From Thalassococcus halodurans (GTDB lineage: Bacteria; Pseudomonadota; Alphaproteobacteria; Rhodobacterales; Rhodobacteraceae), in the NCBI RefSeq assembly GCF_900108225.1, contig NZ_FNUZ01000003.1, forward strand, positions 186,001-250,000: DNA of 64,000 bases, in the 5' to 3' direction. Positions 44,728 through 55,781 of this stretch are shown here, piece after piece; the stretch's first letter is position 1, and the number at the start of each line of letters is the position of its first letter. The notes under the pieces were generated by a model. It saw only the letters and a program-made list of their open reading frames with translations, did not search any database and was not told the DNA's origin. Made by a program: the position numbers and the translations under genes.

Positions 44728-45633
44728 TTACCAGTCTTTCGGGCCTTTATCGGCGAACTGGTGGACAAGAAAATCAATGAAAGCGCGCACTTTGGGCTGG
44801 GTAAAACGACCCGGCGGGTAGACCGCGTAGATGCCCTGCGTGTCGATCGGCAGATCGGGGATCGCATCCTCGACCAGACCCTGCTCCATCGCATCCGCAT
44901 AAAGGAACGACGGCAGGTAAGCGATGCCAAGACCAGCGATACATGCGTTCAACAGCGACTGACCGTCATTCACCGACAACCAGCCAGCGGTGCGCACCTG
45001 ACGCTTTTCACCGGACGGGGCCGTGACCTTCCAGACGTTGCCGGACGACTGGTTCGAATAATGCAGAAGCTTGTGTTCATTCAGATCGTCGATCCGCGTC
45101 GGACGGCCGAATTTCTCGAAATACGACGGGGCCGCGATCATCCGCTTGGTGGTTTCCGTCAGCTTACGAGCCCGTAGCGTGGAATCCTCCAGCTCACCGA
45201 TCCGCACGGCCATATCAAAGCCTTCCGAGATCAGTTCGACATAGCGGTTGTTCAGAACCATGTTCACCGTGATGTCTGGGAACTCGGCCAGGAAATCGCC
45301 CAGCACAGGGCTTAGGTGGTTTACCCCGAAATCCGTCGCCACGCTGATGCGCAGCAGGCCGGATGGCGCGGATTGCATTGATGTGACCAGCGCATCCGCC
45401 TCGCCCGCATCATTCAGAACGCGGCGGGCGCGGTCATAGTAGGCCAAGCCGATTTCGGTCGGCGATACGCGGCGTGTGGTCCGGTTCAGCAAACGCGCGC
45501 CCAACCGTGCCTCAAGCGATGAGACATGTTTCGAGACGGCGGATTTCGAAATCCCCATCTTCTTGGCTGCGTCCGTGAAGCCACCCTGATCCACCACCGT
45601 GGCAAAGGCCTCCATCTCAGTCAGGCGATCCAT
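44728..45633 (-). CDS. LysR-family transcriptional regulator
   Basis: A 301-residue regulator. An N-terminal winged helix-turn-helix (about 1-60, MDRLTEMEAFATVVDQGGF and KKMGISKSAVSKHVSSLE) is followed by a periplasmic-binding-type effector domain (about 90-295). The sequence resembles the DsdC/AaeR-like group that often controls efflux or redox genes. The target is not clear; the DJ-1/PfpI gene lies upstream in the same direction with a terminator between them. Start at the ATG preceded by GGAGCC. Confidence 0.9.
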   Translation of the reverse strand: MDRLTEMEAFATVVDQGGFTDAAKKMGISKSAVSKHVSSLEARLGARLLNRTTRRVSPTEIGLAYYDRARRVLNDAGEADALVTSMQSAPSGLLRISVATDFGVNHLSPVLGDFLAEFPDITVNMVLNNRYVELISEGFDMAVRIGELEDSTLRARKLTETTKRMIAAPSYFEKFGRPTRIDDLNEHKLLHYSNQSSGNVWKVTAPSGEKRQVRTAGWLSVNDGQSLLNACIAGLGIAYLPSFLYADAMEQGLVEDAIPDLPIDTQGIYAVYPPGRFTQPKVRAFIDFLVHQFADKGPKDW

Positions 45634-45764
45634 GCACTGGCTCCTTGAAAACTCTCGTGTCCATGGTTGTATGCCCCCCAATCTGGGCACAAACTTGGCG
45701 TCACGCAGACAATTCGTAGGTTTTTGGCCGAGTGTCCCAAAGCTGGAAACAGCGTTAACGACGC

Positions 45765-45800
45765 AAAAAGGCCCCCGCCAAAAGGGGCGAAGGCCTTGTT
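45765..45800 (-). terminator. Terminator of the DJ-1/PfpI gene
   Basis: A hairpin AAGGCC / GGCCTT with inner CGCC/GGCG pairing lies just after the stop, with an A-tract on one side and TTTT on the other. Confidence 0.7.
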
Positions 45801-45825
45801 TTACCGGCTTTTAATAGCCTGCGCG

Positions 45826-46386
45826 TTACGCGGCGACGCGGTAATGCGTGCCTTCTTCGATCTCTTCGATAATTTTCGCGACGAAATCCGGCAGGTCGTC
45901 GGGGTTCCGGCTGGTCACGATACCGCGGTCTGCCACAGCGGATTGATCGACAACCTTCGCACCCGCATTGGCAATGTCGGTTCGCAGCGACGGATAGGAC
46001 GTCGCCTCAAGCCCGCGCAGCACGTCGGCCTCGGCCAACAGCCACGGCGCATGACAGATCGCGGCAATCACCTTGCCCTGATCGAAAAACCCTTTGATCA
46101 GGGTGATCGCATCCTTGTCGCGGCGCAGGATATCTGGATTGATCAGACCACCGGGCAGCACCAGCGCGTCATAATCCATCGCGGACACTTTGTTCAGCGC
46201 GGTATCGACGTTGACAGTGTCGGACCAGTCGCTGCCTTTCCAGCCACGAATGGCTTTGCCATCGGTCGAGGCGACATGCACCTCTGCGCCCGCTTTGGCC
46301 AGTTCGTCACGGGGGACTTCCAATTCGGATTGTTCAAAGCCGTTAGTGGCAATGATAAGAATTTTTGCATCTTGAATACGGGGCAT
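45826..46386 (-). CDS. DJ-1/PfpI-family protein (type 1 glutamine amidotransferase-like)
   Basis: A 186-residue DJ-1/PfpI protein. The nucleophilic cysteine is in VIAAICHAPWLLAEAD and the upstream GFEQSELEVPRDELAKAG segment holds the conserved Glu. The family includes proteases, chaperones and glyoxalase III-type deglycases; YhbO/PfpI-like members protect against stress. The start is the ATG after AAAGGAGG; a 65-codon upstream extension lacks support. Confidence 0.93.
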   Translation of the reverse strand: MPRIQDAKILIIATNGFEQSELEVPRDELAKAGAEVHVASTDGKAIRGWKGSDWSDTVNVDTALNKVSAMDYDALVLPGGLINPDILRRDKDAITLIKGFFDQGKVIAAICHAPWLLAEADVLRGLEATSYPSLRTDIANAGAKVVDQSAVADRGIVTSRNPDDLPDFVAKIIEEIEEGTHYRVAA

Positions 46387-46453
46387 TGTGGCCTCCTTTG
46401 CGTTTCGCGTTGCGTTCACAAACCAAACGAAGGCCCCCGTGGGGATGTTCCAT

Positions 46454-46492
46454 AAAAAAAGGCCGCCAGCGGGAATGCGCCGGCGGCCTTTT
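46454..46492 (-). terminator. Terminator of fadH
   Basis: A GGCCGCC/GGCGGCC stem flanked by AAA/TTT with seven As on the plus strand gives a strong minus-strand terminator 16 bases after the fadH stop. Confidence 0.88.
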
Positions 46493-46507
46493 GCTGTCTG
46501 TTCCCGA

Positions 46508-48544
<2,037 letters not shown>

Positions 48545-48625
48545 TTAATTGAGATCAGAGTTTCCACGCCCTGCCCCGATTGTCGATCTCAACGTGACGT
48601 CATGGGCGGTTGCGTCAAGCAAATG

Positions 48626-48657
48626 AAAAGGCCCCGCAGTTTCCTGCGAGGCCTTTA
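48626..48657 (-). terminator. Terminator of dnaKJ
   Basis: A hairpin AAAGGCC-CGCAG ... CTGCG-GGCCTTT is followed by a CTTTTC run on the minus strand, after dnaJ. Confidence 0.85.
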
Positions 48658-48679
48658 TAAGGTGTCGATGTCGGGCTGA

Positions 48680-49831
48680 TCAGCCCTTCATGCTGTCCCA
48701 AAACCCCTTCACCGATTTGAAGAAGCTTTTGGATTCGGGGTTGTTGTCTTCGCTCAGGTCTTCGAACTCGCGCAGAAGTTCCTTCTGGCGCGATGTCAGA
48801 TTGACCGGCGTTTCAACGGCCAGTTCGATCAGCATATCGCCAACGGATGCACCGCGCAGACCGGGCATACCTTTGCCACGCAGACGCATCTGACGGCCTG
48901 ATTGGCTGCCTGCCGGAATCTTCACGCGGCTGCGGCCACCGTCGATCGTCGGGACTTCGATATCACCGCCCAGCGCAGCAGATGCCATGGACACCGGCAC
49001 ACGACAGAACAGCGTTTCGCCTTCGCGTTCGAACAACTTGTGACGCTCAACCTCGATAAAGATGTACAGATCACCCGGAGGACCGCCGCGCATACCCGCC
49101 TCGCCTTCGCCAGCCAGACGGATACGCGTGCCTGTTTCCACACCTTTCGGAATGTTCACAGACAGAGTGCGTTCCTTTTCGACCCGACCGGCACCGCTAC
49201 AGGTTTTGCAGGGATTCTTGATGATCTGGCCAAGGCCGGAACAGGTCGGACAGGTGCGTTCAACAGTAAAGAAGCCTTGGGTCGCGCGGACCTTGCCCAT
49301 GCCCGAACAGGTCGGACAGGTCTGGGGTTCAGCACCACCTTCGGAGCCCGAGCCATCACAGGACCCACACTGAACCGACGCCGGAACAGTGATGGATTTC
49401 TGCATCCCCGAGAACGCATCTTCCAAAGAGATGCGCAGGTTATACCGCAGATCGGCACCGCGTGTTGCGCGGTTGCGACCGCCGCCGCCACGTCCGCCAC
49501 CCATGAAATCGCCGAACAGGTCGTCGAAGACATCGGAAAAGGCCGAGGCAAAGTCACCGTTGCCGCCCATACCGCCACCGGGACGCGGGCCGCCGCCCAT
49601 GCCGCCTTCGAATGCGGCATGACCATAACGGTCGTAGGCCGCCTTTTTATCGGCGTCCTTCAGAACCTCGTAGGCTTCGTTCGCCTCTTTGAACTGGGAC
49701 TCAGCGTCGGGGTTGTCAGCGTTGCGGTCGGGGTGAAGTTCTTTCGCTTTGGTGCGATAGGCCTTCTTGATCTCGTCCGCGGAAGCGCCCTTGGAGATGC
49801 CCAGTACATCGTAATAGTCACGTTTGGACAT
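48680..49831 (-). CDS. dnaJ: Co-chaperone DnaJ
   Basis: DnaJ (383 residues) stimulates the DnaK ATPase and hands over unfolded proteins. The J-domain (about 1-70) has the HPD motif in [12 protein letters not shown] glycine-rich linker ([19 protein letters not shown]) follows. The zinc domain has four CxxCxGxG repeats: [24 protein letters not shown] and CKTCSGAG. The C-terminal substrate domain ends at about 380. Downstream of dnaK. Confidence 0.97.
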   Translation of the reverse strand: MSKRDYYDVLGISKGASADEIKKAYRTKAKELHPDRNADNPDAESQFKEANEAYEVLKDADKKAAYDRYGHAAFEGGMGGGPRPGGGMGGNGDFASAFSDVFDDLFGDFMGGGRGGGGRNRATRGADLRYNLRISLEDAFSGMQKSITVPASVQCGSCDGSGSEGGAEPQTCPTCSGMGKVRATQGFFTVERTCPTCSGLGQIIKNPCKTCSGAGRVEKERTLSVNIPKGVETGTRIRLAGEGEAGMRGGPPGDLYIFIEVERHKLFEREGETLFCRVPVSMASAALGGDIEVPTIDGGRSRVKIPAGSQSGRQMRLRGKGMPGLRGASVGDMLIELAVETPVNLTSRQKELLREFEDLSEDNNPESKSFFKSVKGFWDSMKG

Positions 49832-49857
49832 TGTGCCCTCCTTTCGTGCGGAACGCT

Positions 49858-49890
49858 AAGGGGCCGGTCCGGTGCCCGGACCGGCCCCTT
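49858..49890 (-). terminator. Long hairpin between dnaK and dnaJ
   Basis: A perfect 15-bp stem (AAGGGGCCGGTCCGG / CCGGACCGGCCCCTT) with a TGC loop lies between the two genes. It lacks a clear U-tract and probably attenuates or stabilises the mRNA, so that DnaK is made in excess over DnaJ (inference). Confidence 0.7.
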
Positions 49891-49911
49891 GTGTTAGGTT
49901 CCGCCTTGATC

Positions 49912-51825
49912 TCAGCCGCGATTACGGTCGTCGCCAAGATCTTCGAAGTCGGCATCAACGATGGTGTCGTCATCGCCTTGCGCTGCGTCTGCTGCTGCAG
50001 GCTCGGGTTCGCCGTCTTCCTGCGATGACTTGTAGATCGCTTCGCCCAACTTCACGGCTGATTCAGACACGTTCTGGATGCCGCTGCGGATTTTGTCCGC
50101 GTTGTCTGTTTCCAGTTCGTCTTTCAGAGCCGCGATAGCCAGTTCGATCGCTTCGACGGTTGTCGGATCGACCTTGTCGGAATGCTCTTCAATCGCCTTT
50201 TCGGTCGAGTGAATGAGGCTCTCCGCCTGGTTTTTCGCCTCGACCAGATCGCGACGTGCCTTGTCGGCATCCGCGTTGGCTTCGGCGTCCTTAACCATCT
50301 GTTCGATGTCAGCGTCGGACAGACCGCCCGAAGCCTGGATCGTGATCTGCTGTTCCTTGCCGGTGCCTTTGTCTTTCGCACCAACCGACACGATGCCGTT
50401 GGCATCGATGTCGAAGGTCACTTCGATCTGCGGAATGCCGCGCGGTGCCGGCGGGATGTTTTCAAGGTTGAACTGGCCCAACATCTTGTTGTCGGCGGCC
50501 ATTTCACGCTCACCTTGGAACACGCGGATCGTCACAGCGTTCTGGTTGTCTTCCGCAGTCGAGAAGATCTGCGATTTCTTCGTCGGGATTGTTGTGTTGC
50601 GGTCGATCAGACGTGTGAACACACCACCCAGCGTTTCGATACCCAGCGACAGCGGTGTAACGTCCAGAAGAACAACGTCTTTCACGTCGCCCTGCAGAAC
50701 GCCGGCCTGAATGGCCGCACCCATGGCAACAACCTCATCAGGGTTCACACCCTTATGCGGTTCTTTACCGAAGAACTTGGTCACTTCGTCGATAACCTTG
50801 GGCATACGTGTCTGACCACCAACAAGAACGATCTCGTCGATGTCGGATGTGGACAGGCCCGCATCTTTCAGGGCTGCCTGACACGGCTTCAAGGATGCCT
50901 TGATCAGATCGCCAACCAGGCTTTCCAACTTGGCACGGGTCAGTTTCATAACCATGTGCAGCGGCTGGCCGTTCGAACCCATCGAGATGAACGGCTGGTT
51001 GATTTCTGTCTGGCTGGAAGAAGACAGTTCGATCTTCGCTTTTTCTGCCGCTTCCTTCAGACGCTGAAGCGCCATCTTGTCTTGCGTCAGGTCGACCGAG
51101 TGCTCTTTCTTGAACTCGTCTGCCAGGTAGTTAACGATGCGCATGTCAAAGTCTTCACCACCAAGGAACGTGTCACCGTTGGTGGATTTCACTTCGAACA
51201 GACCGTCGTCGATTTCCAGAATGGTGACGTCGAATGTACCACCACCAAGGTCATAAACGGCGATTGTGCGCGTTTCTTTTTTGTCCAGACCGTAGGCCAG
51301 AGCAGCAGCTGTCGGTTCGTTGATGATCCGCAGCACTTCCAGACCGGCAATCTTGCCAGCGTCTTTGGTGGCCTGACGCTGTGCGTCGTTAAAGTACGCA
51401 GGAACGGTGATAACCGCCTGTGTCACTTCTTCACCCAGATAGCTTTCTGCGGTCTCTTTCATCTTTTGCAGGATGAAGGCCGAGATTTGCGACGGGGAAT
51501 ATGTTTCGCCGCGGGCGCGTACCCACGCGTCACCGTTGCCGCCGTCGACAACTTCGAACGGCATGTTCTTTTTGTCTTTGGCCAGATCAGCGTCGTCGAA
51601 CCGGCGGCCGATCAGACGCTTGACGCCAAATACTGTGTTTTCGGGGTTTGTAACCGCCTGGCGTTTCGCCGGCTGGCCGACAAGGCGTTCATCTTCTGCG
51701 AACGCAACGATGGACGGGGTTGTCCGTGCGCCTTCTGCGTTTTCGATAACGCGCGGCTGCGAACCATCCATGATGGCGACGCAGCTGTTCGTGGTGCCGA
51801 GGTCGATACCAATCACTTTGCCCAT
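49912..51825 (-). CDS. dnaK: Molecular chaperone DnaK (Hsp70)
   Basis: DnaK (637 residues) binds and releases unfolded proteins using ATP. The ATPase domain has [17 protein letters not shown], the [13 protein letters not shown] segment and the [12 protein letters not shown] motif. The substrate domain starts at about 390 ([20 protein letters not shown]). The lid ends in a short acidic tail ([15 protein letters not shown]). Upstream lies a possible heat-shock promoter; alkB diverges. Confidence 0.98.
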   Translation of the reverse strand: MGKVIGIDLGTTNSCVAIMDGSQPRVIENAEGARTTPSIVAFAEDERLVGQPAKRQAVTNPENTVFGVKRLIGRRFDDADLAKDKKNMPFEVVDGGNGDAWVRARGETYSPSQISAFILQKMKETAESYLGEEVTQAVITVPAYFNDAQRQATKDAGKIAGLEVLRIINEPTAAALAYGLDKKETRTIAVYDLGGGTFDVTILEIDDGLFEVKSTNGDTFLGGEDFDMRIVNYLADEFKKEHSVDLTQDKMALQRLKEAAEKAKIELSSSSQTEINQPFISMGSNGQPLHMVMKLTRAKLESLVGDLIKASLKPCQAALKDAGLSTSDIDEIVLVGGQTRMPKVIDEVTKFFGKEPHKGVNPDEVVAMGAAIQAGVLQGDVKDVVLLDVTPLSLGIETLGGVFTRLIDRNTTIPTKKSQIFSTAEDNQNAVTIRVFQGEREMAADNKMLGQFNLENIPPAPRGIPQIEVTFDIDANGIVSVGAKDKGTGKEQQITIQASGGLSDADIEQMVKDAEANADADKARRDLVEAKNQAESLIHSTEKAIEEHSDKVDPTTVEAIELAIAALKDELETDNADKIRSGIQNVSESAVKLGEAIYKSSQEDGEPEPAAADAAQGDDDTIVDADFEDLGDDRNRG

Positions 51826-51944
51826 TTTTGATCCCTTTCTTCAGGCGATGCATTGGCCCTGACCCGCTGCTGCGGCACCAAGGCCCATGGTTATTTAAGG
51901 AATAACGTCCTCCTGACGTGCTCAGGATTCCGTGATCGAGAAGT

Positions 51945-51973
51945 ATATAGGAGCCGACAAATACGCCTGCAAC
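51945..51973 (-). promoter_or_regulatory. Candidate RpoH heat-shock promoter of dnaK
   Basis: On the minus strand the sequence GTTG, 18 bases, CCTATAT lies about 120 bases upstream of the dnaK start. It resembles the alphaproteobacterial sigma-32 pattern (TTG at -35, CYTATNT at -10). No transcript start is known here. Confidence 0.5.
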
Positions 51974-52044
51974 CGCGTTGGGTAGGCAGAATTGGCAAAA
52001 AATCTAAACTAATCCCAAAGAAATGCATTTTGTGGGCTCGAACC

Positions 52045-52659
52045 GTGGAAAAACCGCCAAAACCGCACCTCATTCGCGATTTCGCGCTGTATCCCGCCTA
52101 TCTGAATCGCTCGGAACAAGAGGATTTGGTGGCGGATTTACGCGACATCCTGAAGGCTGCACCTTTGTTTCAGCCGATCACACCACGTGGACAGAAGATG
52201 TCGGTGCGCATGTCGGCTGCCGGACGGTTCGGATGGATATCGGACAGGTCCGGCTATCGCTATAGCCCGACACATCCCGATGGCACGCCTTGGCCGGACA
52301 TTCCAGACAGCATTCTAAAAATCTGGAACACGGTTTCCGGATGCGACCGGATGCCGGAATGCTGTCTGATCAACTGGTACGGTGAAGGCGCGCGCATGGG
52401 GATGCATCAGGATCGCGATGAAGCGGACTTCGGCGCGCCGGTCCTGTCGATTTCGCTGGGCGATGACGGGCTGTTTCGAATGGGCAACGACACCCGCGGC
52501 GGCAAGACTGAATCCTACTGGCTGAAGTCGGGCGACGTTGTGGTCATGGGCGGGGCCGCGCGCCTGCGTTATCACGGCGTGGATCGCATTCGTTTCGGCT
52601 CATCCACATTGCTGCCCAAAGGCGGGCGCATCAACCTGACTTTGCGGGTGGTCAGTTAG
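52045..52659 (+). CDS. alkB: AlkB-like alpha-ketoglutarate-dependent dioxygenase
   Basis: A 204-residue Fe(II)/2-oxoglutarate dioxygenase that repairs 1-methyladenine and 3-methylcytosine in DNA. The iron ligands are His and Asp of MGMHQDRDEADFGAPV and the His in LRYHGVDRIRFG; the arginine in RINLTLRVV binds 2-oxoglutarate. The open frame extends a further 64 codons upstream, but homology begins at about KPPKPHLIRDFALYP, so a GTG start is chosen. The ribosome-binding site is weak; an upstream TTG is an alternative. Ends four bases from the convergent export permease gene. Confidence 0.9.
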   Translation: MEKPPKPHLIRDFALYPAYLNRSEQEDLVADLRDILKAAPLFQPITPRGQKMSVRMSAAGRFGWISDRSGYRYSPTHPDGTPWPDIPDSILKIWNTVSGCDRMPECCLINWYGEGARMGMHQDRDEADFGAPVLSISLGDDGLFRMGNDTRGGKTESYWLKSGDVVVMGGAARLRYHGVDRIRFGSSTLLPKGGRINLTLRVVS

Positions 52660-52663
52660 GCCG

Positions 52664-53494
52664 TTAGCGGCGTGCGAACCAGGATGCGGACACGTGCTTA
52701 CGTGTAAAAAACTCGCCCATCAACCCGATCATCATAAATATAAGCGTGAACCACAGCGCATATTCCCAGCTCGAATTGCGCGGAAAGTAATTGATGAACG
52801 CATAGCCGCGCGCCTGATCGATGGTGTGGAACAACGGGTTCCAATCGAACAAAGCCAGCATTTGAGGGGTCAGCGAGTTCGCGACAAACATTTTACCGGA
52901 CGCAATCATATTTGCCCGCTGATAGATCGTGCGCAGAACGCCCACAGGCGTCGGATACCACGGGGATGCCGCCAGAAAGACCAAACCAACCGCACCGCCC
53001 GACAACCACGCCAAAAGCAGCATACCAAAGGCCTGAATTGGGTTGTGGATTTGCCCGATCACACCGGGTGCGAACAGCATGTCGTAGAAGAACAGGATCA
53101 GCAGCAAGCTGGAAACCTGAATATAAAGCGTCGACAACATCCGCGACATGATCGAAATCGCCGTGTTCATCGGCGCGTGCAGCATCATACCGCCAGTTGG
53201 CCCTTCGGCACCTGATACCGCAGCAACTGCCTTGGTGTGGGTCATGAACAGGAAGATGCCTGACATGATATACACCATGAAATCACCGCGAATGGCGGCC
53301 GCGCGCATGCCCAGAAGCTGGAAGAACATGAAGAACGCCAGCGTAAAGATCACCGACTGCAGGATGTTCGTGAACAGCGCCATAAAGGCGTTGCCGTGCT
53401 TGGACCGCACGGACTGCACCGCGTTCAGATATGTCAGCTCTAAAATATTAAGAGCCGAACCGAACTTGGTCGTCGGGACATTCTTTTCAAACAT
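52664..53494 (-). CDS. ABC-2 polysaccharide export permease (KpsM/Wzm type)
   Basis: A 276-residue inner-membrane permease of the capsular polysaccharide ABC exporters (KpsM family). It has about six membrane helices, with an N-terminal LELTYLNAVQSVRSKHGNAF segment typical of Wzm/KpsM, and the late ARGYAFINYFPRNSSWEYAL segment. The ATPase KpsT is not adjacent, so it must come from elsewhere. It is divergent from cysQ and faces the polysaccharide genes from the opposite strand. Likely translocates a lipid-linked glycan across the membrane (family role). Confidence 0.88.
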   Translation of the reverse strand: MFEKNVPTTKFGSALNILELTYLNAVQSVRSKHGNAFMALFTNILQSVIFTLAFFMFFQLLGMRAAAIRGDFMVYIMSGIFLFMTHTKAVAAVSGAEGPTGGMMLHAPMNTAISIMSRMLSTLYIQVSSLLLILFFYDMLFAPGVIGQIHNPIQAFGMLLLAWLSGGAVGLVFLAASPWYPTPVGVLRTIYQRANMIASGKMFVANSLTPQMLALFDWNPLFHTIDQARGYAFINYFPRNSSWEYALWFTLIFMMIGLMGEFFTRKHVSASWFARR

Positions 53495-53590
53495 CAGCGC
53501 CTGCTCCGATTTAGCGGGTTAAGTTTTCTTGCTGTTCCCGCTATGCCCGATCATAAGTGACCAAACACTTCTAAGCAATGAACGCACCAA

Positions 53591-54412
53591 ATGTGCCAAG
53601 GGAAGGGCAAGAGTTTGAATTATTCTGACCTAACCACGATTTTTCGCCGTCTCGCGTTGGAAGCGGGCGATAAAATCATGGAAATTTACGAGTCCGACGA
53701 TTTCGAGGTTAAATCGAAGTCTGATGAAAGCCCCGTCACCGTCGCTGACGAAGCCGCTGATGCTTTGATCTCGGCCGGTCTGCGCGAGGCGTTTCCCGAT
53801 GTTGCATTGGTCACAGAAGAACAAGCCGACAGCCATGATCAGGACGTATCCACCTTCCTGATCGTCGACCCGCTGGACGGCACCAAGGAATTCATCAACC
53901 GCCGTGGCGATTTCACCGTCAACATCGCGCTGGTTGAAAACGGTGTGCCCACGCGCGGCGTCGTCTATGCCCCTGCCCGCAACCGCATGTTCTTTACCGA
54001 CAGCGTTGGCAACGCGGTCGAGGAAATGGGCCCGTTTGACAGAGACACCGTGGGTGAGACGAAAAAGATCAGCGTCACCACCCCCAACAATGACGAACTG
54101 ATGGTTGTCGCGTCGAAATCGCATCGCGATCAGGCGACCGATGACTACATCAACAAATACAACGTCAAAGACATGAAAAGCGCGGGTTCCTCGCTGAAGT
54201 TCTGTCTGGTTGCGACGGGCGAGGCGGACATCTATCCGCGCGTTGGTCGCACGATGGAGTGGGACACCGCCGCAGGCCACGCCATTCTGGCGGGTGCCGG
54301 TGGCCGCGTTGTGCGCTTTGACGACCACACACCGCTGGTCTACGGCAAAGCGGGTTTCGCGAACCCGTTCTTTATCGCCTACGCGCCGGGCGTTGATCTG
54401 AAAGACGCTTAA
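53591..54412 (+). CDS. cysQ: 3'(2'),5'-bisphosphate nucleotidase (PAP phosphatase)
   Basis: CysQ (273 residues) hydrolyses 3'-phosphoadenosine 5'-phosphate, the by-product of PAPS-dependent sulfation. The Li-sensitive phosphatase motifs are VTEEQADSHDQ (metal Glu), IVDPLDGTKEFINRRGDFTV and TMEWDTAAGHAILAGAGG. An ATG lacks a good ribosome-binding site, while an in-frame TTG eight codons downstream has AAGGGAAGGG before it; that TTG may be the true start. First gene of a run that ends with a sulfotransferase-type gene, which fits a PAP-recycling role. Confidence 0.93.
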   Translation: MCQGKGKSLNYSDLTTIFRRLALEAGDKIMEIYESDDFEVKSKSDESPVTVADEAADALISAGLREAFPDVALVTEEQADSHDQDVSTFLIVDPLDGTKEFINRRGDFTVNIALVENGVPTRGVVYAPARNRMFFTDSVGNAVEEMGPFDRDTVGETKKISVTTPNNDELMVVASKSHRDQATDDYINKYNVKDMKSAGSSLKFCLVATGEADIYPRVGRTMEWDTAAGHAILAGAGGRVVRFDDHTPLVYGKAGFANPFFIAYAPGVDLKDA

Positions 54413-54415
54413 ACC

Positions 54416-55657
54416 ATGACATGCCTCCCGGTCAGCGTTGTCATCGTGAGCCGGGAGCGCCCAGACGCGCTTGATCGTTGCCTGACGGGCATTTCCCAAC
54501 TTGATTACCCTGACCTTGAGGTCGTCGTTGTCGCCTGCCCCGCAGGCATGACACGCATTCGCTCGCGCTTTGACGCCCGACGCATCAAGACGGTTCCCTT
54601 CGACACGCCCAATATCTCAGAGGCGCGCAACTTGGGCATCGCCGCCGCCGCAGGCGAGGTCATCGCCTTTATCGACGACGATGCAGTGCCCGAACCCCTG
54701 TGGCTTCGATATCTGATGCCTGCCTTCAATGACGCCGAGGTGATGGCGGCAGGCGGCTATGTTGTCGGGCGCAACGGGATTTCGTTGCAATGGGGTGCGC
54801 GCAGCGTGGATCACGGCGGGCACACCGCCCCCATCAAAGTGGCTGATAATGCCATCACCGTACTGCACCCGACGGCCCAGCGCGCAATCAAGACCGAAGG
54901 CACCAACATGGCAGTGCGCCGCGATGTTCTGGCGTCCTTCGGCGGGTTCGATCCGGCCTTCCGCTTTTACATGGATGAAACCGACCTGAACCTGCGACTG
55001 GCCCGCGAAGGGCTGGCCACGGCCATCGTCCCACAGGCGCGCGTGCACCACGGTTTCGCCCCCAGCATCCGGCGGCGGGCCGACCGCACGCCAAAGGATC
55101 TGACGGAAATCGGGGCCTCTTATGCGGTTTTTCTGCGCAAACATTGCCCAAAAAATCAGCATGATGCTCAAATTGCCACTTTTATCAGCAACCAAGGGCA
55201 GCGTTTACTAAGGCTGATGCAGTCAGGCCAACTGGATCCTTTAGACGTCCAACATCTGCTCAAAGGGCTGAAATCGGGGATCGCACAAGGCAGCGAACGA
55301 CCGCTAACCAATCAGCCCTCGCTACCGAAACCAAGTACAGGTTTTTTGCCCTACCCGACCAAAACCGGCACGCGGCATATCCTGATCTCGGGGCGGCGTC
55401 ACCAGCGCGCGGCCCTTCTGGACAAGGCCAGAGCTGTTTTGAAGACGGGTGACATCCCTGTCGTCCTGTGCCTGTCGCACACCGCACTGTACCATCATCT
55501 GCGCTATCTGCCCGAGGGCATCTGGCTGCAAACAGGTGGCTTGTTCGGCCGCTCGGACCGCGCCGCTCCGCTTGTGCAAATGACAAGACTGCAACCGCGC
55601 GCCAAGGCCGAGAGGAGAAGAATGAACCAATCGTGGAATCTTTCCCCTGCCCTGTGA
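54416..55657 (+). CDS. Family 2 glycosyltransferase with C-terminal extension
   Basis: A 413-residue enzyme, cytoplasmic face of the membrane. Residues about 1-250 are a GT2 (GT-A) domain, with VSVVIVSRERPDALDRCLTG at the start, the DxD-type motif in AFIDDDAVPEP and the later FYMDETDLNLRLAREGL. Residues about 300-413 are a tail I do not recognise, with SGRRHQRAALLDKARAVLKT and a hydrophobic end. The sugar transferred is unknown. It starts three bases after cysQ. Confidence 0.86.
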   Translation: MTCLPVSVVIVSRERPDALDRCLTGISQLDYPDLEVVVVACPAGMTRIRSRFDARRIKTVPFDTPNISEARNLGIAAAAGEVIAFIDDDAVPEPLWLRYLMPAFNDAEVMAAGGYVVGRNGISLQWGARSVDHGGHTAPIKVADNAITVLHPTAQRAIKTEGTNMAVRRDVLASFGGFDPAFRFYMDETDLNLRLAREGLATAIVPQARVHHGFAPSIRRRADRTPKDLTEIGASYAVFLRKHCPKNQHDAQIATFISNQGQRLLRLMQSGQLDPLDVQHLLKGLKSGIAQGSERPLTNQPSLPKPSTGFLPYPTKTGTRHILISGRRHQRAALLDKARAVLKTGDIPVVLCLSHTALYHHLRYLPEGIWLQTGGLFGRSDRAAPLVQMTRLQPRAKAERRRMNQSWNLSPAL

Positions 55658-55737
55658 TGCAGAACTTGCACTACACGACACAAATAAGGCCCATTGTGCA
55701 GACAAGGTTGCACGGAGTGTGTTAAACCGAGTGCAAA

Positions 55738-55764
55738 AGGCGATGTAGGCCTAAGCCATCGCCT
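55738..55764 (+). promoter_or_regulatory. Hairpin in the galU leader
   Basis: An AGGCGATG / CATCGCCT stem with the palindromic loop TAGGCCTA lies directly upstream of the galU ribosome-binding site (GAGGAG). It may end the upstream GT transcript or influence galU translation. Confidence 0.5.
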
Positions 55765-55781
55765 GTAACGAGGAGCAGACT

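Noticed and set aside
50182-51831. A 549-codon plus-strand frame opposite dnaK
   Set aside because: It mirrors the strongly conserved DnaK frame and has no motif of its own.
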